A DNA stretch of 64,000 bases from Selenomonadales bacterium (GCA_029975165.1 JARKPR010000092.1:31937-95936); one strand, 5' to 3'. Shown: positions 18,387 to 27,395, counted from the first letter of the stretch. Numbers and translations are program-made. Notes: generated by a model from the sequence alone, not told the origin.

Positions 18387-19234
18387 TATTTACCACCCCG
18401 CTTCGACAGTTCAGCGAGCGCCGAGTCTGCCTGCTCGCCGTTGGGCGCTTTGCCATGCCATTCGCACATGTTTTCCATGAACGAAATCCCTTTGCCCTTG
18501 ACCGTGTGGGCGATAATAGCCACCGGTCCTCGCATCTTGTCAGTCTTTTGGAAAGCTCCCAAAATTTCCCTCATATTGTGACCGTCGATCTCCATAGTCG
18601 ACCAGTTGAAGGCCCGCCACTTATCCGGCAGCGGATTGAGCTTCATGATGTCGTTGACCCAGCCGTTGATCTGCAGGCCGTTGTAATCAACGACAGCTAC
18701 GAGATTGTCCAGGCCGAAGTGGGCTGCGGCCATCGCCGCTTCCCAGACCATGCCCTCCTGGCTTTCACCGTCGCCGAGCATGACATATACCTTGTAATTC
18801 TTGTTCTTCCATTTGGCAGCCAGCGCCATACCAACACCTACCGACAGGCCATTGCCCAGTGAACCGGAAGTCATATCAACCCCGGGCGTCTTGTTCATAT
18901 CAGGATGGCCTTGCAGGATCGAGCCAAACTTTCGCAGTGTAGCTAGCTCCTCAAGGGCAAAATAACCCCGCTCCGCCAGGGCGGCATACATAACCGGACA
19001 AGTATGGCCCTTCGAAAGGACAAATCGATCCCGTTCCTCCCAGCGTGGCCTTGTCGGATCAATATTCATGACAAAAAAGTACAGCGCGGCGACAATATCG
19101 GCCGCCGACAAAGAACCGCCCGGGTGCCCGGCCTTCGCGGCGCAAATCATGCGGATCACGTCTTTACGAATATCGTTTGCTTTGTCTTCGAGAAACTTTA
19201 TATCATCATCGGAAAAGCATTTCATCATTTTCAC
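18386..19234 (-). CDS. Transketolase, N-terminal half (split enzyme)
   Basis: A 282-residue protein with the ThDP/Mg2+ motif GDGESQEG ending in VVDYN, plus the upstream AGHPGGSLS and SKGHTCP histidine motifs. It supplies the pyrophosphate-binding half of the enzyme. It is the first gene of the operon. Three ATG codons lie within the first four codons; the second or third is better spaced from AAGGGGTGA, so the true start may be two or three residues downstream. Confidence 0.92.
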   Translation of the reverse strand: MKMMKCFSDDDIKFLEDKANDIRKDVIRMICAAKAGHPGGSLSAADIVAALYFFVMNIDPTRPRWEERDRFVLSKGHTCPVMYAALAERGYFALEELATLRKFGSILQGHPDMNKTPGVDMTSGSLGNGLSVGVGMALAAKWKNKNYKVYVMLGDGESQEGMVWEAAMAAAHFGLDNLVAVVDYNGLQINGWVNDIMKLNPLPDKWRAFNWSTMEIDGHNMREILGAFQKTDKMRGPVAIIAHTVKGKGISFMENMCEWHGKAPNGEQADSALAELSKRGGK

Positions 19235-19692
19235 CCCTTCGACAGCAGCGACTATCTTGCCATACTTTTCGCTTTTTTGAGAATTGTTTGAACCTTGCCC
19301 TTAACCAAAGATTAAATCATACGATTAATTACTGCAAACGATAGTATCGATTACAACAATCTCCGATAACGATTGTTCATTTCTTCACTTTATATTCATC
19401 TTTTGCAAAAACCCAACAATTTAACAATAGAAAGTTATAGTATTAACTTTATTGATAATCAAAAGCGCCAGAACGTTTTTGCCCTTATGCAATCTTCTTG
19501 TCCATCAAACGAGAGTTATCTTCTTTCTGGCAAATAAAAAAATCGCCAGACGGCCACGAACTCATGTCAGTACTGGCTATACTGGCTTTCTTATGCCTCC
19601 TACGGCCGAATATACAATAGAAAATGCTCGTTTTAATGTGTAAAATAGATATAGAAGCTTTCGGCAATAAAGATGTAAAAGGTGAAATATTT
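19235..19692. promoter_or_regulatory. AT-rich divergent control region, transketolase operon and second LysR
   Basis: No gene is seen in these 458 bases. It holds several operator-like repeats: palindrome CGATAGTATCG at 19339-19349; AACAATC/GATTGTT at 19355-19377 with a nine-base gap, the spacing expected of a LysR site; and AAAGTTA/TAACTTT at 19431-19450 with a six-base gap. Promoter hexamers are not obvious. The LysR protein encoded to the right probably binds here. Confidence 0.6.
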
Positions 19693-20595
19693 ATGGAACT
19701 TCATCAATTGCAGTATGTTGTCGCCGTTGCCAAACATAGACATTTTACTAATGCGGCTGAAGATTTGAATGTAGGGCAATCCTCTTTATCACAGCAAATT
19801 GCCAAGTTGGAAACCGAATTTGGCATAAAAATATTTGATCGTTCGAGCCGTACCGTTTCTCTTACGCCTGCCGGAATAGAATTTATCGAATACGCGCGCG
19901 AAATATTAGCCAAGGTGGAGACAGCAAAGCAATGCATTAATGCTCACGCAGGACTGCTTAAAGGCACCATCAGCATCGGTACCATAACCACATTACCAAA
20001 GATTGATTTCGGAAGAATGATTGCGTCATTTTACAGCAACTACCCTGGTCTTACGTTAAATATTATCCAAGAGGGGAGCATTAAACTGATTGATCTGCTC
20101 AGAGCAGGGGATATTGATGTAGCCTTTGTCACCTTACCACCAATGACATTCGAGGATCTTGATTTTTACCATCTCTCTAAAGACGAATATGTTTTGGTAA
20201 CTTCAACGAACCACCCTTTCGCGAAAAAGAAAATTGTTGACTTGGCCGAGGCTCGCAATGAAAACTTTATTTTTCACAAGAAAACGCAAAGTATGTATAG
20301 TATTTGCATGCAGGCATGCATAAAAGCTGGCTTTGAGCCGAAAATCTTCTGCTACAGCAGCGGCGCATCTATTAGCTTTGGCATGATCCGCGCCGGCCTT
20401 GGTATAGGCTTTTTCCCGACCGAAGATATGCGGGCCTTTCGCATTTCCGGTCTCGCATCAGTTAAGCTTCGCGAACCTCTTATCAAATATGTCGTATTAG
20501 CAATCCAGAAAAAACCTAAGTCTCCTCCTGTAAAGGTGCTCTATCAACACGTCATCGAATGGGTGGGCAGTATAAATAGCTCATCCAACAATTAG
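19693..20595 (+). CDS. LysR-family transcriptional regulator (transketolase operon)
   Basis: A 300-residue LysR protein starting MELHQLQYVV. The internal ATG is preferred over the longer open frame because AAAGGTGA lies a standard distance upstream and the N-terminus then matches the family. The helix-turn-helix is within residues 1-60 (NVGQSSLSQQIAKLE) and the effector domain follows from about 90. It is divergent from the transketolase operon. It is a different LysR lineage from the copy at 15.6 kb, so the two operons may answer to different signals. Confidence 0.92.
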   Translation: MELHQLQYVVAVAKHRHFTNAAEDLNVGQSSLSQQIAKLETEFGIKIFDRSSRTVSLTPAGIEFIEYAREILAKVETAKQCINAHAGLLKGTISIGTITTLPKIDFGRMIASFYSNYPGLTLNIIQEGSIKLIDLLRAGDIDVAFVTLPPMTFEDLDFYHLSKDEYVLVTSTNHPFAKKKIVDLAEARNENFIFHKKTQSMYSICMQACIKAGFEPKIFCYSSGASISFGMIRAGLGIGFFPTEDMRAFRISGLASVKLREPLIKYVVLAIQKKPKSPPVKVLYQHVIEWVGSINSSSNN

Positions 20596-20689
20596 GCCGC
20601 AGGTAATAATTAAAAATTTGCCACGGTCACAAAACAGTACTGGAAATGGTACAATAATCTGGACATCAAGTTAAGAACAAATGAGAAAG

Positions 20690-20958
20690 GTTGGCAAGAT
20701 TAAACGAAGCGAGTAGTCTATGACAAGCAGTTCAAAAAACGGCAGCAGTGAAACACGTCCAAAACGTGGGCCAGTCTGTCAATGAACTAGGAAAGAGTTG
20801 GGCGTCAGCGGTACACTCTGCGCCGTTGGATAAACGAATATGACGAATATAGGGAAAGTGCGTTTCCGGGTCACGGGAACGCACTTTCAACACTACATAT
20901 GAGACAAAAAGCTTCAAAAGCAGATTGAAGAACTAAAAGTGGCGAATGAGATATTAAA
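20690..20958 (+). pseudogene. IS3-family OrfA transposase remnant
   Basis: Frameshifted and interrupted, but recognisable: YDKQFKK, NELGKE-like debris, then RRWINEYDEYRESAFPG and, in another frame, KLQKQIEELKVANEILK. These are the helix-turn-helix and leucine-zipper parts of an IS3-group OrfA. OrfB is absent. It is a dead element at the right edge of the AT-rich islet. Confidence 0.85.
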
Positions 20959-20965
20959 AGAATTC

Positions 20966-21191
20966 CCGCCTTCTTGAAGCAAAGGAATGATAACGGCCAC
21001 TACACCCGAAAACTCGTGACCAAGGCCGGCGAAGTCAGCCTCCAAGTTCCCAAACTGCGCAAACTGACCTTTGAAACATCGATCATCGAACGTTACAAGT
21101 GCGCCGGGAAGCATCTGTTGAGGGAGCTCTCATCGAGATGTATCTGGCCGGTGTATCGGTGCGCCGGGTGGAAGATGTAACGGAAGCCTAA
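20966..21191 (+). pseudogene. IS256/Mutator-type transposase remnant
   Basis: Part of the N-terminal domain of an IS256-type transposase: RNDNGHYTRKLVTKAGEV, then QVPKLRK, RYKCAGKHLLRE and, after a frameshift, IEMYLAGVSVRRVEDVTEA. No catalytic core remains. It directly abuts the IS3 debris and the 3' end of the convergent glycosyltransferase gene, whose stop codon lies inside its last bases. Confidence 0.82.
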
Positions 21192-22312
21192 GCGGCGTGG
21201 GGCGCATTCCCGAGAATAATATCCGCTATGTCTGCGGCGCCGCTTATCGGTACATGCTTATTTTCACGGGCAAAACCGGCGGTTTCGCCTGCGGTGATTT
21301 CCAGTATCCGCCGGCAGGCTGCGGCCGGCGTGGCGCAGTAATAGCCAAGGTTGTTTTGGCAGACGTAATTGATATTGCCGCTTTCCTGGATACCAACCGC
21401 ACCGGTGACAATCAAGGGGCGGCCGACAGTAACGGCTTCCATGATCGTTCCCGGGCCGGCTTTGGTGATGACGATGTCGCTGGCGGCCATAAGCTTTTCC
21501 ATGTTATCGGCAAAACCGAGCACCTTTAGCCTGTCGGCAGGAGGATTCGTCGCGTTCAGCTTCGCATACAGGGTTTTGTTGTTGCCGGTGACGACGATGA
21601 GCTGGCAGTGGCTGCACCTGGCCTGCAGTACGGTTACCCAATCCAGCATGTTCCCGGCGCCTACGCCGCCGCCGGTGAGCAATATGGTGAAGCGGTCCGG
21701 CGCGATGCCGAGTTCCTGCCGGTACTGCTGCCGGTCCGGCTGATACCCGAATTTGGGGTGGACGGGAAAGCCGCTCAGAACGATCTTGGCGGCCGGGACG
21801 CCGAATTTTTTCAGCGCCTGCACCGCGTTATCGGTGGGGGCGAGGTACAGGTCGGCGCCCGGCGTTGCCCAGGAGGCGTGCAGGGTAACGAGGTCGGTCA
21901 CGACGGTGATGATCGGCCAGCTCATCCGGAGCCTGTCGCGGGCTTTACAAAGGAGGCCGGTTACCAACGGATGGACGGAAACCGCCATATCGGGCTGAGC
22001 CAGCGTCAGTTCGCGGTCGATATAAGGACGGGCCCGCAAATCGACCATGGCGGTCATGTTGGCGATGCTGCTGACGCTGTTGGTTCTCAGGAAAAAGAAG
22101 TTGTTCAGCCACAGGTGATGCCTTGAGCAATAGTCGTAAATTTCCGGCGCCTGTTTCAACCCAGGAACATTGGTCGCCCGCAGCAGGTCGACGATGTCGC
22201 ACTTGTGGTCGCCCCGCTTTCTCAGAGCGGCGATAATGGCCTGCGCGGCGCTGCGGTGGCCTCCTCCGGTGTCGGAGATCGCGAACAAGACCGATTTGCT
22301 GCTTCCCGCCAT
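21188..22312 (-). CDS. MGDG-synthase-like glycolipid glycosyltransferase
   Basis: A 374-residue GT-B enzyme of the MGDG synthase/UDP-diacylglycerol glycosyltransferase type. The N-domain begins with SDTGGGHRSAAQAI (the glycine-rich lipid-acceptor motif) and the C-domain has the GT28 sugar-nucleotide site, LTGGGVGAG and ITKAGPGTIMEA. The ATG is fixed by AAGGAGGT five bases upstream. A three-repeat PHO box lies 81 bases before the start. Family members glycosylate diacylglycerol to make non-phosphorus glycolipids, which replace phospholipids in phosphate-starved cells; that fits the PHO box. Its last codons run into IS debris, but the length is normal. Confidence 0.85.
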   Translation of the reverse strand: MAGSSKSVLFAISDTGGGHRSAAQAIIAALRKRGDHKCDIVDLLRATNVPGLKQAPEIYDYCSRHHLWLNNFFFLRTNSVSSIANMTAMVDLRARPYIDRELTLAQPDMAVSVHPLVTGLLCKARDRLRMSWPIITVVTDLVTLHASWATPGADLYLAPTDNAVQALKKFGVPAAKIVLSGFPVHPKFGYQPDRQQYRQELGIAPDRFTILLTGGGVGAGNMLDWVTVLQARCSHCQLIVVTGNNKTLYAKLNATNPPADRLKVLGFADNMEKLMAASDIVITKAGPGTIMEAVTVGRPLIVTGAVGIQESGNINYVCQNNLGYYCATPAAACRRILEITAGETAGFARENKHVPISGAADIADIILGNAPHAA

Positions 22313-22392
22313 GATGTACCTCCTTGGGGTCTTTTGCAAGTTATCTCGCTAAATTCGCCTAATCTAATTGTACGGCATGTGAGGGAGCGATA

Positions 22393-22420
22393 AGTTAAGG
22401 AATTGTAAATAAGTGGTTAA
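22393..22420 (-). promoter_or_regulatory. PHO box for the glycolipid glycosyltransferase
   Basis: On the minus strand: TTAACC, TTTACA and TTAACT at exact 11-bp steps. The distance to the start codon (81 bases) is almost the same as for the kinase operon PHO box. Confidence 0.8.
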
Positions 22421-22448
22421 TAATATGGGAACCGTGCTTATCCGCAGT

Positions 22449-22486
22449 CCGCACAAATAGCCGGCGGATGCCGGCTATTTGTGCGG
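22449..22486. terminator. Long hairpin after the lysine-rich ORF
   Basis: A perfect 17-bp stem (CCGCACAAATAGCCGGC and complement) with a GGAT loop. There is no clear T-run on either side. It lies just after the minus-strand ORF ending at 22516 and upstream of the next PHO box, so it probably ends or stabilises the kinase-operon transcript. Confidence 0.6.
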
Positions 22487-22515
22487 TGCATAAATTTGGC
22501 TGTCCGTTCGCGGAC

Positions 22516-22773
22516 TTACTCGCCGACAGCCGCCTTTTGGGGCTTCCGGGCGGCCTTCTTGCGTTTCATGCTGTCCTCGGCCTTCTTGTCCGATTTCAGT
22601 TTTTTGGCCGCTCGCGCAGCCGATTCGTTATATTCGCGGATGATTCTCTTCGCGCCGAGGTAGTCGGCAATGACCTTCCGCGCCACCAGGGCATAATTTT
22701 CGTCAATACCGGTTTTCGAAGCTATCACCAGCGCAAGGGATTCGACGGTTTTCTTGTCGATTTCAGTACCCAT
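22516..22773 (-). CDS. Small lysine-rich hypothetical protein
   Basis: An 85-residue basic protein starting MGTEIDKK; the ATG five codons earlier is less well spaced from GGAGGT. The first 55 residues look helical (VESLALVIASKTGIDENYALVARKVIADYL) and the C-terminus is a K/A/R-rich tail, which could contact nucleic acid. It follows the CheX-domain gene by 40 bases, so it is probably the last gene of the Pho-linked kinase operon. No family recognised. Confidence 0.65.
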   Translation of the reverse strand: MGTEIDKKTVESLALVIASKTGIDENYALVARKVIADYLGAKRIIREYNESAARAAKKLKSDKKAEDSMKRKKAARKPQKAAVGE

Positions 22774-22812
22774 GGGACCAACCTCCATTCTAATTTTCCT
22801 TGAGGTCTATAT

Positions 22813-23709
22813 TCAAGAGCGTTCCGCCGGCACTGACAACAGCACGTCTATCCGGCCGAAGGACAGCCCAATAGCGACACGGTACCCCGTTTCGTCATTC
22901 CGCTCCACGGTTTTGCTAATGTGTTGCGGCTCCAGATCGACCGCTATACCGAGCTCGGAAAGATTGCCGCCGAAGACGCCGTTATGGACGTTGAGAAATT
23001 CGGCTACGCAGTCGGTAGCCATTTCGTCGGCTTGGCGAATGGTCTCGCCGCTGAAGCGCGAAGCCACTTCTAGCAGTACGGATTCCCTCATCGCCAGTCC
23101 TGTAGCAATGGTGACATCCCCGGCCACGACCTGCGTCACCAGCCAATCATCGGCATTAGCATCTTTTTGCGGCGGCGGCCAGAGGATAACCGGGGTGTCG
23201 TTCAGGAAGCGGACGATGTTGCGAAAGAGGAGCGCTATGTAATCGTAGTAGGTGTCCGCCAGGCTGCCGGCCGGGGAGAAATCGGCCAGCAGCCTGATGA
23301 TCTTCTCGGTATCGACCGGCTGACTGGCTCTCCATTCTTGGATTGTCAGTTCATTTTCCAGCCGGAAGGCCGCTAAATGCACCGCCAACTGCTCAAGCGA
23401 CAGGTAATCTTTATCTACCACTGCCTGCATGACCGGCAGGTGCCCCTGCTTCTGGGTTTCCAGCAAGCCGGCCAACTGCTCGTCAGTAAGAAAGCCTTTC
23501 TCGACAGCCAGGGCACCGAATTGTTTATCCCGGCTGCGCTGCAGGCGGTGTACCTCCTCTACCTGGGCGGCGGTCATAAGGCCGGCGTTTATCGCCAGTA
23601 ACCCCAGCCTGACCCGCACCGCCCGCTCGTATGCCAGCACATCATGGACCTGCCGGTGGGTGAGAATCCCTTTGTTAAGGAGGTAGTGGATGAAATATTG
23701 GTCAAGCAT
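22813..23709 (-). CDS. Protein with N-terminal MshEN-like repeats and CheX-type phosphatase domain
   Basis: A 298-residue protein. The N-terminal 110 residues contain repeated segments of the form L-x-x-x-G-x-LT-x-x-Q (KGILTHRQV, AGLMTAAQV, KGFLTDEQL), like the MshEN/GspE-N fold, known in some proteins to bind cyclic-di-GMP. The C-terminal half has the CheC/CheX signature with E and N in AEFLNVHNG and ends in a short strand-rich part. CheX domains dephosphorylate CheY-like receivers, and one is encoded just upstream. The start at AAAGGAG-ATG avoids a long overlap with the receiver gene. Confidence 0.75.
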   Translation of the reverse strand: MLDQYFIHYLLNKGILTHRQVHDVLAYERAVRVRLGLLAINAGLMTAAQVEEVHRLQRSRDKQFGALAVEKGFLTDEQLAGLLETQKQGHLPVMQAVVDKDYLSLEQLAVHLAAFRLENELTIQEWRASQPVDTEKIIRLLADFSPAGSLADTYYDYIALLFRNIVRFLNDTPVILWPPPQKDANADDWLVTQVVAGDVTIATGLAMRESVLLEVASRFSGETIRQADEMATDCVAEFLNVHNGVFGGNLSELGIAVDLEPQHISKTVERNDETGYRVAIGLSFGRIDVLLSVPAERS

Positions 23710-23777
23710 GCCTTTGCTCCTTTGCACCGTCGATTTCATTGCCATGCCGAGTCGGCGGTTGTGTACGCCGCCGGCAG

Positions 23778-24164
23778 TTAGGCGGGAGTGGGCGAATCGC
23801 ACGAATGGGTCAGAACCATATTGACAACCGCCAACAGTTTGTCTTCCGTTATAGGTTTCAAGATGTAATTTTTCGCCCCGTTTTGCAGGGCTTCAAAGAT
23901 GATATGCTTTTGTCCCAGGGCGCTGACGATGACGACATTCGCATCCGGATCAATTTCCCGCAGCTTTTTAATTACTTCGGTCCCGTTCATGCCGGGCATG
24001 GTGATGTCAAGAGTGACCAAGTCCGGGCGGTGGTTGGCGTAGTACATTATCGCCTGGTCGCCGTTGGCCGCTTCGGCGGTAACTATGTGGCCGGCCCGTT
24101 GGAGGATGGTGCGGAGCGTTTTCCGCATCATCATTGAGTCGTCGACAATCAAAATTCGCGCCAT
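23778..24164 (-). CDS. CheY-like single-domain response regulator
   Basis: A 128-residue receiver without an output domain. The acidic pair is D8/D9, the phosphoacceptor is D53 in TLDITMPG, and the conserved lysine is in ILKPI. The start is at MARILIVDDS because AAAGGATG is spaced seven bases from that ATG. It sits between the CheA-like kinase and the CheX-domain protein, giving a complete kinase/receiver/phosphatase set. Confidence 0.93.
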   Translation of the reverse strand: MARILIVDDSMMMRKTLRTILQRAGHIVTAEAANGDQAIMYYANHRPDLVTLDITMPGMNGTEVIKKLREIDPDANVVIVSALGQKHIIFEALQNGAKNYILKPITEDKLLAVVNMVLTHSCDSPTPA

Positions 24165-24185
24165 TGCTGTCATCCTTTCGTCCTT

Positions 24186-27100
24186 TTAATATAGCAGGCT
24201 TAAATTGATCCGTCCCGGCCCGGCGGCGAGCGTCCATGTCAGTGCCGCCGCCTGCGGATACTTGGCGGAAGCATCTTCAGCCAGGATTGTGATCAGCGCC
24301 TCCGCCCGGACGGCGTCAACCCAGCGCGGCACCCGCGATAGGGCTTCAGTGATTATTTTGCCGGCCGATTGGGCGAGCACGCCTTCCATCCATTTATCCT
24401 CCGCCAGCGGAACGGCGCTGTCGCCGGCGGCGGCCAGCCGCCTCACTACCGCCTCGTCGGCGCTCACCACGAGTTTGCCGCTAACAACCCCCTTAATATC
24501 GACGAATGTCGTGATCTTGCGCAACGGCAGTTTGCCTTCCGCCGGGCTGTCGGTATGAGCCCACTCCCCAACGGCCAGGCCGGTATTTCTTACCAGGAAA
24601 TCCTTGGCCGCCTCCAGGAGCGGTTTGGCCACGGCCAGCAAACTATCCGCCTCAGGGATCTCCCAGTTCGGCAACGGCAGATAAAAGCGGAATTCCGTGC
24701 CGCGCCCCACCGCTGTGTCGATTTTAAGGGAACCGCCCAGCTTGGCGAGTTCGGATCGCACTGCCGACAGTCCGACCCCGCGTCCGGCCAGCTCGTCGAC
24801 CTCGTCCGCCCCGGAGAAGCCGTCGGCAAAAATGAGTTCCATCGCCGCCGCGTCTGAGAGGGACGCAGCGGCTTGTTTGTCGCATATCCCCTTATCAACG
24901 GCGATCGCCCGTATGCGATCCGGGTCGATTCCCCGGCCGTCGTCGGCGATTATCACCATCAGGCCGTCGACCTGTTCAAGGATCCGGCAGTGTACGCTGC
25001 CGTTCTCGACTTTACCGGCCGCCAGGCGTTCGTCCGGGGTTTCCAGGCCGTGGATGGCGGCGTTGCGGAATACATGGCCCAGGGCTTTGGCAAAATGGCT
25101 GTACTTAAAGGGATCGACAGGCGTTTCGCCGCCCTCGACGGCAACCTGGTTTATCATCTTGCCGTATTTGTCGGCCAAGCTCATTACATACTCGGGATAC
25201 GCCTGCAGCATTTCCGCGAACGGCTTATACCGCAAACTCTGCAGCGCCGGAATGAGCTGGCGGCATTCGGCCGGCGCCAGAAGACGTTCCATTTTTTCTT
25301 CGATAGCCCGCAGTTTGGCGCCATCGACGACCAGGGTATTTTCCTGGGCGAAAAAAGCGTCGCCGAGGGTGTCTTTCAGGGTAGCCATATCTTCGTCCAG
25401 CCAGCCCAGCATCTTTTCCGGCGTATAGGGGGCGAACAGCAGGGGCAAAACGTCGTCGCCGCGAACCGCGGTCCCTTCGGCGCTGATTTTGGTCAGAAAG
25501 CCTTCCAGCGCGTGCAGTTCCTGCACGGCGTTGCGCAGCCCCAACTGCCCGAAGGTTCCCTTGAAGGTGTGAGTGACCCGGAATATCGTGGCGAGCTTGT
25601 CTTCGGCCGGACTGGCGCTGCTTAACAGGCCGGGTATTTCCTCCCGGCAGAAAGCCGTATATTGCCGCAGGGTGGTGAAAAAGTCCCCGGCATGGGTAAC
25701 TACCCGCACAACCATCGCGAGGACTTCCTTTTCTTCTTGCATTTCGGCTTCCAATGCCCTCTGCTGCGTCCTGTCGGTTAGGATAAGCATGATTTCCTGG
25801 CCGTCACGGGCTCCCGGGTTGCTGATAGTTTTATATGTGACCCCGATGTAGCTTCCCTCTATGATCAGTTCATCCGGCAGCAAGGTAAAATACGTATCCC
25901 GCAGGAGGGCGTCCTGCTCGGTAAAAATCTTGCGGAACAGTGCTTCCAGGAATGTCTGCTGCTTGCCGTCGTCAGGATAAAAAAGTGCCGCCACCGCTGT
26001 CCCGGCAATCTCCCGCTTGAAAATCGCCACGCATTCGGCGCTGTATTCGCCGGAAACCCGCAAATCCTCGCCAAACGACAGGAAGCCCTGACCGGCGTGG
26101 TCAAGCAGGTTGCGCATGGAGGCGGTTCGCTCGGCCACCTTCATTTCCAGCTCCTGGTTCAAGAGCTCCAGCCGGTCTCTGGATTCCCGCACTTCTTCGT
26201 ACATGGTCTCCAGCGACTGCAGCATGCTGTTGATAGACCGCGTCAAGGAGCCGAGCTCGTCGCGCGACTGGACGGCGCCCCTTGCGGCCAGATCGCCTTT
26301 CGCGGCCGAATCCATCAAGGTGTTAAGCTGGTATACCCCTTTGCGCACCGACATATCGAAGGCGAGAAAAAGGTAGCACACCAGCAAGAGGACGCCCACG
26401 GTGAAGCCGGCGACGATGTTCCGGTCGCGCGAATAGCGGGCAACGCGCTGATCGATAAGTTGTTCGATGGCGTTCAGTTCGTCGTTGTACAAGGCCAGCG
26501 TGGCGGCGATCGCCCGGCTGCCGGCGCCGGTCAGAAGCTGCCGCGGGATGTTGAGTCCTTGCGCCCCGTCCGTCTTTTGTTCGAAGTTCCAGACGAAAAT
26601 GGGCACAGAGTCGTTCACCGCGTCGGTGAGCCCCTTTAAGCCGCTTTTCACCCGTTCGTTGCGCCGGAAAACGGTTTGCGCGTTCTGGTCGGCTTGCTGC
26701 AAGGTGGAGCGGATGAGTCCGGCCACCGCCAGAAAACGGTCTTTGTCGGCAGGCGAGGCGTTCCCGTCGGTCAATTGCTCCGCCAGGCCCTCGGCCTGTC
26801 CCAGCGCATCGATTAGCAGGGGAAGTTTGCGCAACACCGCGTCGCTGAGGTAGGCGGTGTCCAGATCGGCGTCCAGCGCCAGGTTCGACGCATAGCCGGC
26901 ATGCTGCATGAGGGCGATTATCTGTCCCAGCCACCGGGTATGAAGCTCGAAAGCGACATTGGCGCGGTCGGGTCCGAACTGGGCGGTTTCCTGCTTGCGG
27001 GCATCCCATTCGCTGCGCAGCACTTGCAGCTTCCAGGTCGTGTCCAGCTCCTGGCCGACGGTCCGGTCCACGGCCGTAACCGCTTCCAGCGCGGCATCTA

Positions 27101-27395
27101 CCCTGGCCTGCTTTTCCCGGATGGCCGCTTCCCCGGCCGCAAGATTCCCCAAGGCATAGGAATACTGGAGACTGCGGTAGCCCTGCGCTTCGTTGAGCAG
27201 GACGACAAGAGTGCGGTTATAAACCAGACCCAGCCGCTCCCGGGCGGCGAAGTCGATATTTTTGTTCAGTTCCGCCGTCAGCAGATAGATGAGAACCGCC
27301 GCCTGGATGACGATCAGGAAACCTATGAGCGCAAACTTGTACACATATTTGAACCGATTCATCATCCGGACCGCGGGGTCGAGCAGAAAGCGCAC
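24186..27395 (-). CDS. Membrane-bound CheA-like hybrid sensor kinase with HPt and C-terminal CheX-like domain
   Basis: A 1069-residue protein. TM1 is near residues 20-40, an extracytoplasmic helical sensor spans about 41-325, TM2 is near 327-347, HAMP follows to about 400, a coiled coil to 428 and a PAS-like domain to about 545. An HPt-type domain has its histidine in THTFKG (H609). The catalytic ATPase has the N-box RNAAIHG (N778), DDGRGI at 818-823 and GRGVGLSAV near 871. A CheC/CheX-like domain occupies about 925-1065. The histidine sits in an HPt rather than a DHp domain, as in CheA. The GTG start follows AGGTGA. A PHO box lies 82 bases upstream, tying this signalling module to phosphate status. 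Confidence 0.88.
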   Translation of the reverse strand: MRFLLDPAVRMMNRFKYVYKFALIGFLIVIQAAVLIYLLTAELNKNIDFAARERLGLVYNRTLVVLLNEAQGYRSLQYSYALGNLAAGEAAIREKQARVDAALEAVTAVDRTVGQELDTTWKLQVLRSEWDARKQETAQFGPDRANVAFELHTRWLGQIIALMQHAGYASNLALDADLDTAYLSDAVLRKLPLLIDALGQAEGLAEQLTDGNASPADKDRFLAVAGLIRSTLQQADQNAQTVFRRNERVKSGLKGLTDAVNDSVPIFVWNFEQKTDGAQGLNIPRQLLTGAGSRAIAATLALYNDELNAIEQLIDQRVARYSRDRNIVAGFTVGVLLLVCYLFLAFDMSVRKGVYQLNTLMDSAAKGDLAARGAVQSRDELGSLTRSINSMLQSLETMYEEVRESRDRLELLNQELEMKVAERTASMRNLLDHAGQGFLSFGEDLRVSGEYSAECVAIFKREIAGTAVAALFYPDDGKQQTFLEALFRKIFTEQDALLRDTYFTLLPDELIIEGSYIGVTYKTISNPGARDGQEIMLILTDRTQQRALEAEMQEEKEVLAMVVRVVTHAGDFFTTLRQYTAFCREEIPGLLSSASPAEDKLATIFRVTHTFKGTFGQLGLRNAVQELHALEGFLTKISAEGTAVRGDDVLPLLFAPYTPEKMLGWLDEDMATLKDTLGDAFFAQENTLVVDGAKLRAIEEKMERLLAPAECRQLIPALQSLRYKPFAEMLQAYPEYVMSLADKYGKMINQVAVEGGETPVDPFKYSHFAKALGHVFRNAAIHGLETPDERLAAGKVENGSVHCRILEQVDGLMVIIADDGRGIDPDRIRAIAVDKGICDKQAAASLSDAAAMELIFADGFSGADEVDELAGRGVGLSAVRSELAKLGGSLKIDTAVGRGTEFRFYLPLPNWEIPEADSLLAVAKPLLEAAKDFLVRNTGLAVGEWAHTDSPAEGKLPLRKITTFVDIKGVVSGKLVVSADEAVVRRLAAAGDSAVPLAEDKWMEGVLAQSAGKIITEALSRVPRWVDAVRAEALITILAEDASAKYPQAAALTWTLAAGPGRINLSLLY

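Noticed and set aside
14057..19234. Sulfoglycolytic transketolase (sulfo-TK) pathway
   Set aside because: A split transketolase, Fe-ADH and SauS-like dehydrogenase are suggestive, but the needed isomerase and other sulfoquinovose genes are absent and the genes fall in two separately regulated operons. Kept only as a remote alternative.
19302..19317. PHO-box-like TTAACC/TTAAAT pair upstream of the transketolase operon
   Set aside because: Only two hexamers in very AT-rich DNA, oriented away from the transketolase genes, and the next position breaks the 11-bp pattern. It lies outside the Pho block.
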